DNA of 64,000 nt from Hippasteria phrygiana. Taxonomy: Eukaryota; Echinodermata; Asteroidea; Valvatida; Goniasteridae. The DNA lies in the NCBI GenBank assembly GCA_037893225.1, contig JAZGUH010000115.1:248001-312000 (forward strand), written 5' to 3'. Positions 1 to 12,660 of this stretch are shown one piece after another (position 1 is the first letter of the stretch; each line of letters begins with the position of its first letter). The position numbers and the translations under genes were made by a program. The notes under the pieces are model-generated. The model saw nothing but the letters and a program-made list of their open reading frames with translations, searched no databases and was not told the DNA's origin.

Positions 1-2776
1 ATACCCCAGGGAATTTGACATGCATGGAGCAATAAATAAAAGGTAATCTGCACACAGATGGTGGCCGGGAAGAAAATAAACATTGCGAGGTTTGAATTTT
101 CTCCACAAGTGTTAACTCTAAGAAGCCACCGATAATTGCAACATGTAGCGCCAGATCTAAGCTATCCATACATGTCAAAATTACTGAATTTTGTTGATAT
201 TTCATGCAATTATGAATGAGTAAAGCAAGTCCATACCCAGGGAATTTGACATGCATGGAGCAATAAATAGACGGTAACATGTACACAGATGTTGGCCGGA
301 AAGAAAATAAACATTGCGAGGTTTGCATTTTCTCCACAAGTGTTAACTCTAAGAAGCCGCCGATAATTGCAACATGTAGCGCCAGATCTAAGCTATCCAT
401 ACATGTCAAAATTACTGAATATTGTTGATATTTCATGCAATTATGAATGAGTAAAGCAAGTCATACCCTAGGGAATTTGACAGGCATGGAGCAATAAATA
501 GAAGGTAATATGCACACAGATGTTGGCCGGAAAGAAAATAAACATTGCGAGGTTTGAATTTTCTCCACAAGTTTTAACTCTAAGAAGCCGCCGATAATTG
601 CAACATGTAGCGCCAGATCTAAGCTATCCATACATGGCAAAATTACTGAATTTGGTTGATATTTCATGCAATTATGAATGAGTAAAGCAAGTCCATACCC
701 CAGGGAATTTGACATGCATGGAGCAATAAATAGACGGTAACATGTACACAGATGGTGGCCGGAAAGAAAATAAACATTGCGAGGTTTGAATTTTCTCCAC
801 AAGTTTTAACTCTAAGAAGCCGCCGATAATTGCAACATGTAGCGCCAGATCTAAGCTATCCATACCTGTCAAAATTACTGAATTTTGTTGATATTTCATG
901 CAATTATGAATGAGTAAAGCAAGTCCATACCCCAGGGAATTTGACATGCATGGAGCAATAAATAGACGGTAACATGTACACAGATGGTGGCCGGAAAGAA
1001 AATAAACATTGCGAGGTTTGAATTTTCTCCACAAGTTTTAACTCTAAGAAGCCGCCGATAATTGCAACATGTAGCGCCAGATCTAAGCTATCCATACATG
1101 TCAAAATTACTGAATTTGGTTTATATTTCATGCAATTATGAATGAGTAAAGCAAGTCATACCCTAGGGAATTTGACATGCATGGAGCAATAAATAAAAGG
1201 TAATCTGCACACAGATGTTGGCCGGGAAGAAAATAAACATTGCGAGGTTTGAATTTTCTCCACAAGTGTTAACTCTAAGAAGCCACCGATAATTGCAACA
1301 TGTAGCGCCAGATCTAAGCTATCCATACATGTCAAAATTACTGAATTTGGTTGATATTTCATGCAATTATGAATGAGTAAAGCAAGTCCATACCCAGGGA
1401 ATTTGACATGCATGGAGCAATAAATAGACGGTAACATGTACACAGATGTTGGCCGGAAAGAAAATAAACATTGCGAGGTTTGCATTTGCTCCACAAGTGT
1501 TAACTCTAAGAAGCCGCCGATAATTGCAACATGTAGCGCCAGATCTAAGCTATCCATACATGTCAAAATTACTGAATTTGGTTGATATTTCATGCAATTA
1601 TGAATGAGTAAAGCAAGTCATACCCTAGGGAATTTGACAGGCATGGAGCAATAAATAAAAGGTAATCTGCACACAGATGGTGGCCGGGAAGAAAATAAAC
1701 ATTGCGAGGTTTGAATTTTCTCCACAAGTGTTAACTCTAAGAAGCCACCGATAATTGCAACATGTAGCGCCAGATCTAAGCTATCCATACATGTCAAAAT
1801 TACTGAATTTGGTTGATATTTCATGCAATTATGAATGAGTAAAGCAAGTCCATACCCAGGGAATTTGACATGCATGGAGCAATAAATAGACGGTAACATG
1901 TACACAGATGTTGGCCGGAAAGAAAATAAACATTGCGAGGTTTGCATTTTCTCCACAAGTGTTAACTCTAAGAAGCCGCCGATAATTGCAACATGTAGCG
2001 CCAGATCTAAGCTATCCATACATGTCCAAATTACTGAATATGGTTGATATTTCATGCAATTATGAATGAGTAAAGCAAGTCATACCCTAGGGAATTTGAC
2101 AGGCATGGAGCAATAAATAGAAGGTAATATGCACACAGATGTTGGCCGGAAAGAAAATAAACATTGCGAGGTTTGAATTTTCTCCACAAGTTTTAACTCT
2201 AAGAAGCCGCCGATAATTGCAACATGTAGCGCCAGATCTAAGCTATCCATACATGTCAAAATTACTGAATTTGGTTGATATTTCATGCAATTATGAATGA
2301 GTAAAGCAAGTCCATACCCCAGGGAATTTGACATGCATGGAGCAATAAATAGACGGTAACATGTACACAGATGGTGGCCGGAAAGAAAATAAACATTGCG
2401 AGGTTTGAATTTTCTCCACAAGTTTTAACTCTAAGAAGCCGCCGATAATTGCAACATGTAGCGCCAGATCTAAGCTATCCATACATGTCAAAATTACTGA
2501 ATTTTGTTGATATTTCATGCAATTATGAATGAGTAAAGCAAGTCCATACCCCAGGGAATTTGACATGCATGGAGCAATAAATAGACGGTAACATGTACAC
2601 AGATGGTGGCCGGAAAGAAAATAAACATTGCGAGGTTTGAATTTTCTCCACAAGTTTTAACTCTAAGAAGCCGCCGATAATTGCAACATGTAGCGCCAGA
2701 TCTAAGCTATCCATACATGTCAAAATTACTGTATTTGGTTTATATTTCATGCAATTATGAATGAGTAAAGCAAGTC

Positions 2777-3007
2777 ATACCTAGGGAATTTGACATGCAT
2801 GGAGCAATAAATAAAAGGTAATCTGCACACAGATGTTGGCCGGGAAGAAAATAAACATTGCGAGGTTTGAATTTTCTCCACAAGTGTTAACTCTAAGAAG
2901 CCACCGATAATTGCAACATGTAGCGCCAGATCTAAGCTATCCATACATGTCAAAATTACTGAATTTGGTTGATATTTCATGCAATTATGAATGAGTAAAG
3001 CAAGTCC
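2777..3007. repeat. Class A monomer, type example
   Basis: Class A is recognised by 'aaaaggtaatctg' near offset 40, 'ccgggaag' (other classes have ccggaaag), 'caagtgttaac' and 'gccaccgat' (others have gccgccgat). Here it follows the short linker 'tcatacctaggg' and has 'gttggcc'; A units between about 4.6 and 8.2 kb often have 'ggtggcc' and the longer 'tcataccctaggg'. A is almost always followed by B and opens nearly every higher-order block. A sub-lineage with 'tgttatctct' instead of 'tgttaactct' appears at 3933, 12023, 18271, 20584, 24058, 32155, 34468, 36780 and 39093, and is a useful tracer of block copying. Confidence 0.93.
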
Positions 3008-3237
3008 ATACCCAGGGAATTTGACATGCATGGAGCAATAAATAGACGGTAACATGTACACAGATGTTGGCCGGAAAGAAAATAAACATTGCGAGGTTTG
3101 CATTTTCTCCACAAGTTTTAACTCTAAGAAGCCGCCGATAATTGCAACATGTAGCGCCAGATCTAAGCTATCCATACATGTCCAAATTACTGAATATGGT
3201 TGATATTTCATGCAATTATGAATGAGTAAAGCAAGTC
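3008..3237. repeat. Class B monomer, type example
   Basis: Class B combines the 'gacggtaacatgtac' segment of class D with the 'gttggcc' of classes A and C, and has its own 'gaggtttgcat' where others read gaggtttgaat. It follows the linker 'tccatacccaggg', one C shorter than the D linker, and usually ends in 'ctgaatatgg'. Sub-variants useful as tracers are 'aaataaagattg' (for example near 16.26, 27.84, 30.15, 34.78 and 42.18 kb) and 'tccacatgtttt' (near 42.2, 48.45 and 50.3 kb). B nearly always sits second in a block, after A. Confidence 0.93.
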
Positions 3238-3469
3238 ATACCCTAGGGAATTTGACAGGCATGGAGCAATAAATAGAAGGTAATATGCACACAGATGTTG
3301 GCCGGAAAGAAAATAAACATTGCGAGGTTTGAATTTTCTCCACAAGTTTTAACTCTAAGAAGCCGCCGATAATTGCAACATGTAGCGCCAGATCTAAGCT
3401 ATCCATACATGTCAACATTACTGAATTTTGTTGATATATCATGCAATTATGAATGAGTAAAGCAAGTCC
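3238..3469. repeat. Class C monomer, type example
   Basis: Class C follows 'tcataccctaggg' and carries 'gacaggcatgg' and 'gaaggtaatatgcac' with 'gttggcc'. The T-to-G change in gacaggcatgg destroys the 8-bp palindrome CATGCATG that A, B and D units carry. This copy has 'catgtcaacatt' (others: catgtcaaaatt) and ends 'ctgaattttg'. It also has a private T-to-A change at 3438 ('gatatatc'), absent from the duplicate at 11528. Class C alternates with D in the 463-bp dimers that dominate the right half of the window. Confidence 0.93.
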
Positions 3470-3701
3470 ATACCCCAGGGAATTTGACATGCATGGAGCA
3501 ATAAATAGACGGTAACATGTACACAGATGGTGGCCGGAAAGAAAATAAACATTGCGAGGTTTGAATTTTCTCCACAAGTTTTAACTCTAAGAAGCCGCCG
3601 ATAATTGCAACATGTAGCGCCAGATCTAAGCTATCCATACATGTCAAAATTACTGAATTTTGTTGATATTTCATGCAATTATGAATGAGTAAAGCAAGTC
3701 C
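3470..3701. repeat. Class D monomer, type example (232 bp)
   Basis: Class D follows 'tccataccccaggg' and carries 'gacggtaacatgtac' with 'ggtggcc'; it is a 232-bp unit and the commonest class from 12 kb onward. Sequence elements in this copy: palindrome CATGCATG at 3488-3495; ACATGT palindromes at 3515-3520, 3610-3615 and 3639-3644; AGATCT at 3622-3627; and a 5-bp inverted repeat TTCAT/ATGAA with a 6-base loop at 3670-3685. AATAAA occurs twice per monomer on this strand. No CENP-B box match (TTCG....A..CGGG) is present on either strand. Confidence 0.93.
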
Positions 3702-3932
3702 ATACCCCAGGGAATTTGACATGCATGGAGCAATAAATAGACGGTAACATGTACACAGATGGTGGCCGGAAAGAAAATAAACATTGCGAGGTTTGAATTT
3801 TCTCCACAAGTTTTAACTCTAAGAAGCCGCCGATAATTGCAACATGTAGCGCCAGATCTAAGCTATCCATACATGTCAAAATTACTGTATTTGGTTTATA
3901 TTTCATGCAATTATGAATGAGTAAAGCAAGTC
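3702..3932. repeat. Block-terminal D' monomer, type example
   Basis: This unit is class D up to its last part, where two linked changes give 'ctgtatttggtttat' instead of ctgaatttggttgat. The same ending is found on some C monomers (for example 4394-4624, 5548 and 58986 onward). Wherever I followed the ending, the next monomer was class A or an A-derived hybrid, so it marks the last unit of a higher-order block. It supplies a natural phase for the array: blocks run from A to this ending. Confidence 0.9.
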
Positions 3933-4393
3933 ATACCTAGGGAATTTGACATGCATGGAGCAATAAATAAAAGGTAATCTGCACACAGATGTTGGCCGGG
4001 AAGAAAATAAACATTGCGAGGTTTGAATTTTCTCCACAAGTGTTATCTCTAAGAAGCCACCGATAATTGCAACATGTAGCGCCAGATCTAAGCTATCCAT
4101 ACATGTCAAAATTACTGAATTTGGTTGATATTTCATGCAATTATGAATGAGTAAAGCAAGTCCATACCCAGGGAATTTGACATGCATGGAGCAATAAATA
4201 GACGGTAACATGTACACAGATGTTGGCCGGAAAGAAAATAAACATTGCGAGGTTTGCATTTTCTCCACAAGTTTTAACTCTAAGAAGCCGCCGATAATTG
4301 CAACATGTAGCGCCAGATCTAAGCTATCCATACATGTCAAAATTACTGAATATGGTTGATATTTCATGCAATTATGAATGAGTAAAGCAAGTC

Positions 4394-7300
4394 ATACCCT
4401 AGGGAATTTGACAGGCATGGAGCAATAAATAGAAGGTAATATGCACACAGATGTTGGCCGGAAAGAAAATAAACATTGCGAGGTTTGAATTTTCTCCACA
4501 AGTTTTAACTCTAAGAAGCCGCCGATAATTGCAACATGTAGCGCCAGATCTAAGCTATCCATACATGTCAAAATTACTGTATTTGGTTTATATTTCATGC
4601 AATTATGAATGAGTAAAGCAAGTCATACCCTAGGGAATTCGACATGCATGGAGCAATAAATAAAAGGTAATCTGCACACAGATGGTGGCCGGGAAGAAAA
4701 TATACATTGCGATGTTTGAATTTTCTCCACAAGTGTTAACTCTAAGAAGCCGCCGATAATTGCAACATGTAGCGCCAGATCTAAGCTATCCATACATGTC
4801 AAAATTACTGAATTTGGTTGATATTTCATGCAATTATGAATGAGTAAAGCAAGTCATACCCCAGGGAATTTGACATGCATGGAGCAATAAATAGAAGGTA
4901 ATATGCACACAGATGTTGGCCGGAAAGAAAATAAACATTGCGAGGTTTGAATTTTCTCCACAAGTTTTAACTCTAAGAAGCCGCCGATAATTGCAACATG
5001 TAGCGCCAGATCTAAGCTATCCATACATGTCAAAATTACTGTATTTGGTTTATATTTCATGCAATTATGAATGAGTAAAGCAAGTCATACCCTAGGGAAT
5101 TTGACATGCATGGAGCAATAAATAAAAGGTAATCTGCACACAGATGGTGGCCGGGAAGAAAATAAACATTGCGAGGTTTGAATTTTCTCCACAAGTGTTA
5201 ACTCTAAGAAGCCACCGATAATTGCAACATGTAGCGCCAGATCTAAGCTATCCATACATGTCAAAATTACTGAATTTGGTTGATATTTCATGCAATTATG
5301 AATGAGTAAAGCAAGTCCATACCCAGGGAATTTGACATGCATGGAGCAATAAATAGACGGTAACATGTACACAGATGTTGGCCGGAAAGAAAATAAACAT
5401 TGCGAGGTTTGCATTTTCTCCACAAGTGTTAACTCTAAGAAGCCGCCGATAATTGCAACATGTAGCGCCAGATCTAAACTATCCATACATGTCAAAATTA
5501 CTGAATATGGTTGATATTTCATGCAATTATGAATGAGTAAAGCAAGTCATACCCTAGGGAATTTGACAGGCATGGAGCAATAAATAGAAGGTAATATGCA
5601 CACAGATGTTGGCCGGAAAGAAAATAAACATTGCGAGGTTTGAATTTTCTCCACAAGTTTTAACTCTAAGAAGCCGCCGATAATTGCAACATGTAGCGCC
5701 AGATCTAAGCTATCCATACATGTCAAAATTACTGTATTTGGTTTATATTTCATGCAATTATGAATGAGTAAAGCAAGTCATACCCTAGGGAATTTGACAT
5801 GCATGGAGCAATAAATAAAAGGTAATCTGCACACAGATGGTGGCCGGGAAGAAAATAAACATTGCGAGGTTTGAATTTTCTCCACAAGTGTTAACTCTAA
5901 GAAGCCACCGATAATTGCAACATGTAGCGCCAGATCTAAGCTATCCATACATGTCAAAATTACTGAATTTGGTTGATATTTCATGCAATTATGAATGAGT
6001 GAAGCAAGTCATACCCTAGGGAATTTGACATGCATGGAGCAAAAATAAAAGGTAATCTGCACACAGATGGTGGCCGGGAAGAAAATATACATTGCGAGGT
6101 TTGAATTTACTCCACAAGTGTTAACTCTAAGAAGCCGCCGATAATTGCAACATGTAGCGCCAGATCTAAGCTATCCATACATGTCAAAATTACTGAATTT
6201 GGTTGATATTTCATGCAATTATGAATGAGTAAAGCAAGTCATACCCCAGGGAATTTGACAGGCATGGAGCAATAAATAGAAGGTAATATGCACACAGATG
6301 TTGGCCGGAAAGAAAATAAACATTGCGAGGTTTGAATTTTCTCCACAAGTTTTAACTCTAAGAAGCCGCCGATAATTGCAACATGTAGCGCCAGATCTAA
6401 GCTATCCATACATGTCAAAATTACTGAATTTGGTTGATATTTCATGCAATTATGAATGAGTAAAGCAAGTCCATACCCAGGGAATGTGACATGCATGGAG
6501 CAATAAATAGACGGTAACATGTACACAGATGTTGGCCGGAAAGAAAATAAACATTGCGAGGTTTGCATTTTCTCCACAAGTGTTAACTCTAAGAAGCCGC
6601 CGATAATTGCAACATGTAGCGCCAGATCTAAGCTATCCATACATGTCAAAATTACTGAATTTGGTTGATATTTCATGCAATTATGAATGAGTAAAGCAAG
6701 TCCATACCCAGGGAATTTGACATGCATGGAGCAATAAATAGACGGTAACATGTACACAGATGTTGGCCGGAAAGAAAATAAACATTGCGAGGTTTGCATT
6801 TTCTCCACAAGTGTTAACTCTAAGAAGCCGCCGATAATTGCAACATGTAGCGCCAGATCTAAGCTATCCATACATGTCAAAATTACTGAATTTGGTTGAT
6901 ATTTCATGCAATTATGAATGAGTAAAGCAAGTCATACCCTAGGGAATTTGACAGGCATGGAGCAATAAATAGAAGGTAATATGCACACAGATGTTGGCCG
7001 GAAAGAAAATAAACATTGCGAGGTTTGAATTTTCTCCACAAGTTTTAACTCTAAGAAGCCGCCGATAATTGCAACATGTAGCGCCAGATCTAAGCTATCC
7101 ATACATGTCAAAATTACTGTATTTGGTTTATATTTCATGCAATTATGAATGAGTAAAGCAAGTCATACCCTAGGGAATTTGACATGCATGGAGCAATAAA
7201 TAAAAGGTAATCTGCACACAGATGGTGGCCGGGAAGAAAATAAACATTGCGAGGTTTGAATTTTCTCCACAAGTGTTAACTCTAAGAAGCCACCGATAAT

Positions 7301-7858
7301 TGCAACATGTAGCGCCAGATCTAAGCTATCCATACATGTCAAAATTACTGAATTTTGTTGATATTTCATGCAATTATGAATGAGTAAAGCAAGTCCATAC
7401 CCAGGGAATTTGACATGCATGGAGCAATAAATAGACGGTAACATGTACACAGATGTTGGCCGGAAAGAAAATAAACATTGCGAGGTTTGCATTTTCTCCA
7501 CAAGTGTTAACTCTAAGAAGCCGCCGATAATTGCAACATGTAGCGCCAGATCTAAGCTATCCATACATGTCAAAATTACTGAATATTGTTGATATTTCAT
7601 GCAATTATGAATGAGTAAAGCAAGTCATACCCTAGGGAATTTGACAGGCATGGAGCAATAAATAGAAGGTAATATGCACACAGATGTTGGCCGGAAAGAA
7701 AATAAACATTGCGAGGTTTGAATTTTCTCCACAAGTTTTAACTCTAAGAAGCCGCCGATAATTGCAACATGTAGCGCCAGATCTAAGCTATCCATACATG
7801 GCAAAATTACTGAATTTGGTTGATATTTCATGCAATTATGAATGAGTAAAGCAAGTCC
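4394..7858. repeat. D-free subdomain of 231-bp monomers
   Basis: Fifteen consecutive monomers run C-A-C-A-B-C-A-A-C-B-B-C-A-B-C without a single D. Private changes are dense here compared with the rest of the window: T to C at 4640 (creates GAATTC), 4703 and 4713, G to A at 5478, A to G at 6001, a 1-bp deletion in 'gcaaaaataaaa' near 6043, T to A at 6109 and T to G at 6486. The higher private divergence and lack of long near-identical copies suggest a less recently homogenised part of the array. Confidence 0.85.
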
Positions 7859-8090
7859 ATACCCCAGGGAATTTGACATGCATGGAGCAATAAATAGACG
7901 GTAACATGTACACAGATGGTGGCCGGAAAGAAAATAAACATTGCGAGGTTTGAATTTTCTCCACAAGTTTTAACTCTAAGAAGCCGCCGATAATTGCAAC
8001 ATGTAGCGCCAGATCTAAGCTATCCATACCTGTCAAAATTACTGAATTTTGTTGATATTTCATGCAATTATGAATGAGTAAAGCAAGTCC
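7165..8090. repeat. 926-bp 4-mer (A-B-C-D), first tandem copy
   Basis: This four-monomer unit is followed directly by a second copy at 8091-9016. Both share 'ctgaattttg' on A, 'ctgaatattg' on B, 'catggcaaaatt' on C and 'catacctgtc' on D. The only clear difference is at the entry linker: tcataccctaggg here, ccataccccaggg at 8091. It joins the D-free subdomain to the second copy of the 8090-bp segment. Confidence 0.88.
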
Positions 8091-11000
8091 ATACCCCAGG
8101 GAATTTGACATGCATGGAGCAATAAATAAAAGGTAATCTGCACACAGATGGTGGCCGGGAAGAAAATAAACATTGCGAGGTTTGAATTTTCTCCACAAGT
8201 GTTAACTCTAAGAAGCCACCGATAATTGCAACATGTAGCGCCAGATCTAAGCTATCCATACATGTCAAAATTACTGAATTTTGTTGATATTTCATGCAAT
8301 TATGAATGAGTAAAGCAAGTCCATACCCAGGGAATTTGACATGCATGGAGCAATAAATAGACGGTAACATGTACACAGATGTTGGCCGGAAAGAAAATAA
8401 ACATTGCGAGGTTTGCATTTTCTCCACAAGTGTTAACTCTAAGAAGCCGCCGATAATTGCAACATGTAGCGCCAGATCTAAGCTATCCATACATGTCAAA
8501 ATTACTGAATATTGTTGATATTTCATGCAATTATGAATGAGTAAAGCAAGTCATACCCTAGGGAATTTGACAGGCATGGAGCAATAAATAGAAGGTAATA
8601 TGCACACAGATGTTGGCCGGAAAGAAAATAAACATTGCGAGGTTTGAATTTTCTCCACAAGTTTTAACTCTAAGAAGCCGCCGATAATTGCAACATGTAG
8701 CGCCAGATCTAAGCTATCCATACATGGCAAAATTACTGAATTTGGTTGATATTTCATGCAATTATGAATGAGTAAAGCAAGTCCATACCCCAGGGAATTT
8801 GACATGCATGGAGCAATAAATAGACGGTAACATGTACACAGATGGTGGCCGGAAAGAAAATAAACATTGCGAGGTTTGAATTTTCTCCACAAGTTTTAAC
8901 TCTAAGAAGCCGCCGATAATTGCAACATGTAGCGCCAGATCTAAGCTATCCATACCTGTCAAAATTACTGAATTTTGTTGATATTTCATGCAATTATGAA
9001 TGAGTAAAGCAAGTCCATACCCCAGGGAATTTGACATGCATGGAGCAATAAATAGACGGTAACATGTACACAGATGGTGGCCGGAAAGAAAATAAACATT
9101 GCGAGGTTTGAATTTTCTCCACAAGTTTTAACTCTAAGAAGCCGCCGATAATTGCAACATGTAGCGCCAGATCTAAGCTATCCATACATGTCAAAATTAC
9201 TGAATTTGGTTTATATTTCATGCAATTATGAATGAGTAAAGCAAGTCATACCCTAGGGAATTTGACATGCATGGAGCAATAAATAAAAGGTAATCTGCAC
9301 ACAGATGTTGGCCGGGAAGAAAATAAACATTGCGAGGTTTGAATTTTCTCCACAAGTGTTAACTCTAAGAAGCCACCGATAATTGCAACATGTAGCGCCA
9401 GATCTAAGCTATCCATACATGTCAAAATTACTGAATTTGGTTGATATTTCATGCAATTATGAATGAGTAAAGCAAGTCCATACCCAGGGAATTTGACATG
9501 CATGGAGCAATAAATAGACGGTAACATGTACACAGATGTTGGCCGGAAAGAAAATAAACATTGCGAGGTTTGCATTTGCTCCACAAGTGTTAACTCTAAG
9601 AAGCCGCCGATAATTGCAACATGTAGCGCCAGATCTAAGCTATCCATACATGTCAAAATTACTGAATTTGGTTGATATTTCATGCAATTATGAATGAGTA
9701 AAGCAAGTCATACCCTAGGGAATTTGACAGGCATGGAGCAATAAATAAAAGGTAATCTGCACACAGATGGTGGCCGGGAAGAAAATAAACATTGCGAGGT
9801 TTGAATTTTCTCCACAAGTGTTAACTCTAAGAAGCCACCGATAATTGCAACATGTAGCGCCAGATCTAAGCTATCCATACATGTCAAAATTACTGAATTT
9901 GGTTGATATTTCATGCAATTATGAATGAGTAAAGCAAGTCCATACCCAGGGAATTTGACATGCATGGAGCAATAAATAGACGGTAACATGTACACAGATG
10001 TTGGCCGGAAAGAAAATAAACATTGCGAGGTTTGCATTTTCTCCACAAGTGTTAACTCTAAGAAGCCGCCGATAATTGCAACATGTAGCGCCAGATCTAA
10101 GCTATCCATACATGTCCAAATTACTGAATATGGTTGATATTTCATGCAATTATGAATGAGTAAAGCAAGTCATACCCTAGGGAATTTGACAGGCATGGAG
10201 CAATAAATAGAAGGTAATATGCACACAGATGTTGGCCGGAAAGAAAATAAACATTGCGAGGTTTTAATTTTCTCCACAAGTTTTAACTCTAAGAAGCCGC
10301 CGATAATTGCAACATGTAGCGCCAGATCTAAGCTATCCATACATGTCAAAATTACTGAATTTGGTTGATATTTCATGCAATTATGAATGAGTAAAGCAAG
10401 TCCATACCCCAGGGAATTTGACATGCATGGAGCAATAAATAGACGGTAACATGTACACAGATGGTGGCCGGAAAGAAAATAAACATTGCGAGGTTTGAAT
10501 TTTCTCCACAAGTTTTAACTCTAAGAAGCCGCCGATAATTGCAACATGTAGCGCCAGATCTAAGCTATCCATACATGTCAAAATTACTGAATTTTGTTGA
10601 TATTTCATGCAATTATGAATGAGTAAAGCAAGTCCATACCCCAGGGAATTTGACATGCATGGAGCAATAAATAGACGGTAACATGTACACAGATGGTGGC
10701 CGGAAAGAAAATAAACATTGCGAGGTTTGAATTTTCTCCACAAGTTTTAACTCTAAGAAGCCGCCGATAATTGCAACATGTAGCGCCAGATCTAAGCTAT
10801 CCATACATGTCAAAATTACTGTATTTGGTTTATATTTCATGCAATTATGAATGAGTAAAGCAAGTCATACCTAGGGAATTTGACATGCATGGAGCAATAA
10901 ATAAAAGGTAATCTGCACACAGATGTTGGCCGGGAAGAAAATAAACATTGCGAGGTTTGAATTTTCTCCACAAGTGTTAACTCTAAGAAGCCACCGATAA

Positions 11001-12660
11001 TTGCAACATGTAGCGCCAGATCTAAGCTATCCATACATGTCAAAATTACTGAATTTGGTTGATATTTCATGCAATTATGAATGAGTAAAGCAAGTCCATA
11101 CCCAGGGAATTTGACATGCATGGAGCAATAAATAGACGGTAACATGTACACAGATGTTGGCCGGAAAGAAAATAAACATTGCGAGGTTTGCATTTTCTCC
11201 ACAAGTTTTAACTCTAAGAAGCCGCCGATAATTGCAACATGTAGCGCCAGATCTAAGCTATCCATACATGTCCAAATTACTGAATATGGTTGATATTTCA
11301 TGCAATTATGAATGAGTAAAGCAAGTCATACCCTAGGGAATTTGACAGGCATGGAGCAATAAATAGAAGGTAATATGCACACAGATGTTGGCCGGAAAGA
11401 AAATAAACATTGCGAGGTTTGAATTTTCTCCACAAGTTTTAACTCTAAGAAGCCGCCGATAATTGCAACATGTAGCGCCAGATCTAAGCTATCCATACAT
11501 GTCAACATTACTGAATTTTGTTGATATTTCATGCAATTATGAATGAGTAAAGCAAGTCCATACCCCAGGGAATTTGACATGCATGGAGCAATAAATAGAC
11601 GGTAACATGTACACAGATGGTGGCCGGAAAGAAAATAAACATTGCGAGGTTTGAATTTTCTCCACAAGTTTTAACTCTAAGAAGCCGCCGATAATTGCAA
11701 CATGTAGCGCCAGATCTAAGCTATCCATACATGTCAAAATTACTGAATTTTGTTGATATTTCATGCAATTATGAATGAGTAAAGCAAGTCCATACCCCAG
11801 GGAATTTGACATGCATGGAGCAATAAATAGACGGTAACATGTACACAGATGGTGGCCGGAAAGAAAATAAACATTGCGAGGTTTGAATTTTCTCCACAAG
11901 TTTTAACTCTAAGAAGCCGCCGATAATTGCAACATGTAGCGCCAGATCTAAGCTATCCATACATGTCAAAATTACTGTATTTGGTTTATATTTCATGCAA
12001 TTATGAATGAGTAAAGCAAGTCATACCTAGGGAATTTGACATGCATGGAGCAATAAATAAAAGGTAATCTGCACACAGATGTTGGCCGGGAAGAAAATAA
12101 ACATTGCGAGGTTTGAATTTTCTCCACAAGTGTTATCTCTAAGAAGCCACCGATAATTGCAACATGTAGCGCCAGATCTAAGCTATCCATACATGTCAAA
12201 ATTACTGAATTTGGTTGATATTTCATGCAATTATGAATGAGTAAAGCAAGTCCATACCCAGGGAATTTGACATGCATGGAGCAATAAATAGACGGTAACA
12301 TGTACACAGATGTTGGCCGGAAAGAAAATAAACATTGCGAGGTTTGCATTTTCTCCACAAGTTTTAACTCTAAGAAGCCGCCGATAATTGCAACATGTAG
12401 CGCCAGATCTAAGCTATCCATACATGTCAAAATTACTGAATATGGTTGATATTTCATGCAATTATGAATGAGTAAAGCAAGTCATACCCTAGGGAATTTG
12501 ACAGGCATGGAGCAATAAATAGAAGGTAATATGCACACAGATGTTGGCCGGAAAGAAAATAAACATTGCGAGGTTTGAATTTTCTCCACAAGTTTTAACT
12601 CTAAGAAGCCGCCGATAATTGCAACATGTAGCGCCAGATCTAAGCTATCCATACATGTCA
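8091..12660. repeat. 8090-bp segmental repeat, right copy
   Basis: This is the second copy of positions 1 to about 4570. It begins with a hybrid monomer whose linker is D type and whose body is A type. It has a private G-to-T change at 10265 ('gttttaatttt'). It runs on past the A monomer at 12023 into the first long X block, so the 8090-bp repeat and the X block overlap in their A-B-C monomers. Confidence 0.92.

Larger units (their letters stand above)
1620..3932. repeat. Tandem 5-mer HOR (ABCDD'), about 1156 bp, two copies
   Basis: Two consecutive five-monomer units read A-B-C-D-D' at 1620-2776 (1157 bp, longer linker) and 2777-3932 (1156 bp). A third start, A-B-C, follows at 3933 and then breaks off. 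The first A (1620) is a hybrid with the C-type 'gacaggcatgg' at its front. The same arrangement recurs with the 8090-bp duplication at about 9710-12022. This is the simplest higher-order period in the left domain and may be ancestral to the longer ABCD... blocks further right. Confidence 0.85.
1..4570. repeat. 8090-bp segmental repeat, left copy
   Basis: This stretch recurs 8090 bp downstream (8091 to about 12660) with the same order of about 20 monomers and the same rare markers: 'catggcaaaatt', 'catacctgtc', 'gcatttgctcc' at 1488 (copy at 9578) and 'catgtccaaatt'. The two copies differ at only two places I can see: 3438 (A here, T in the copy) and 2175 (G here, T at 10265). Similarity ends near 4571, where this copy continues as a C monomer ending 'ctgtatttgg' and the other reads 'caacattactgaattttg'. 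Confidence 0.92.

Noticed and set aside
3491..3550. AATAAA hexamers as polyadenylation signals
   Set aside because: They occur twice in almost every monomer because the sequence is A-rich. Without a transcript upstream they carry no support.
3670..3685. Transcription terminator hairpin (TTCAT/ATGAA inverted repeat)
   Set aside because: The stem is 5 bp and AT-rich with no following T tract, occurs in every monomer, and has no gene upstream.
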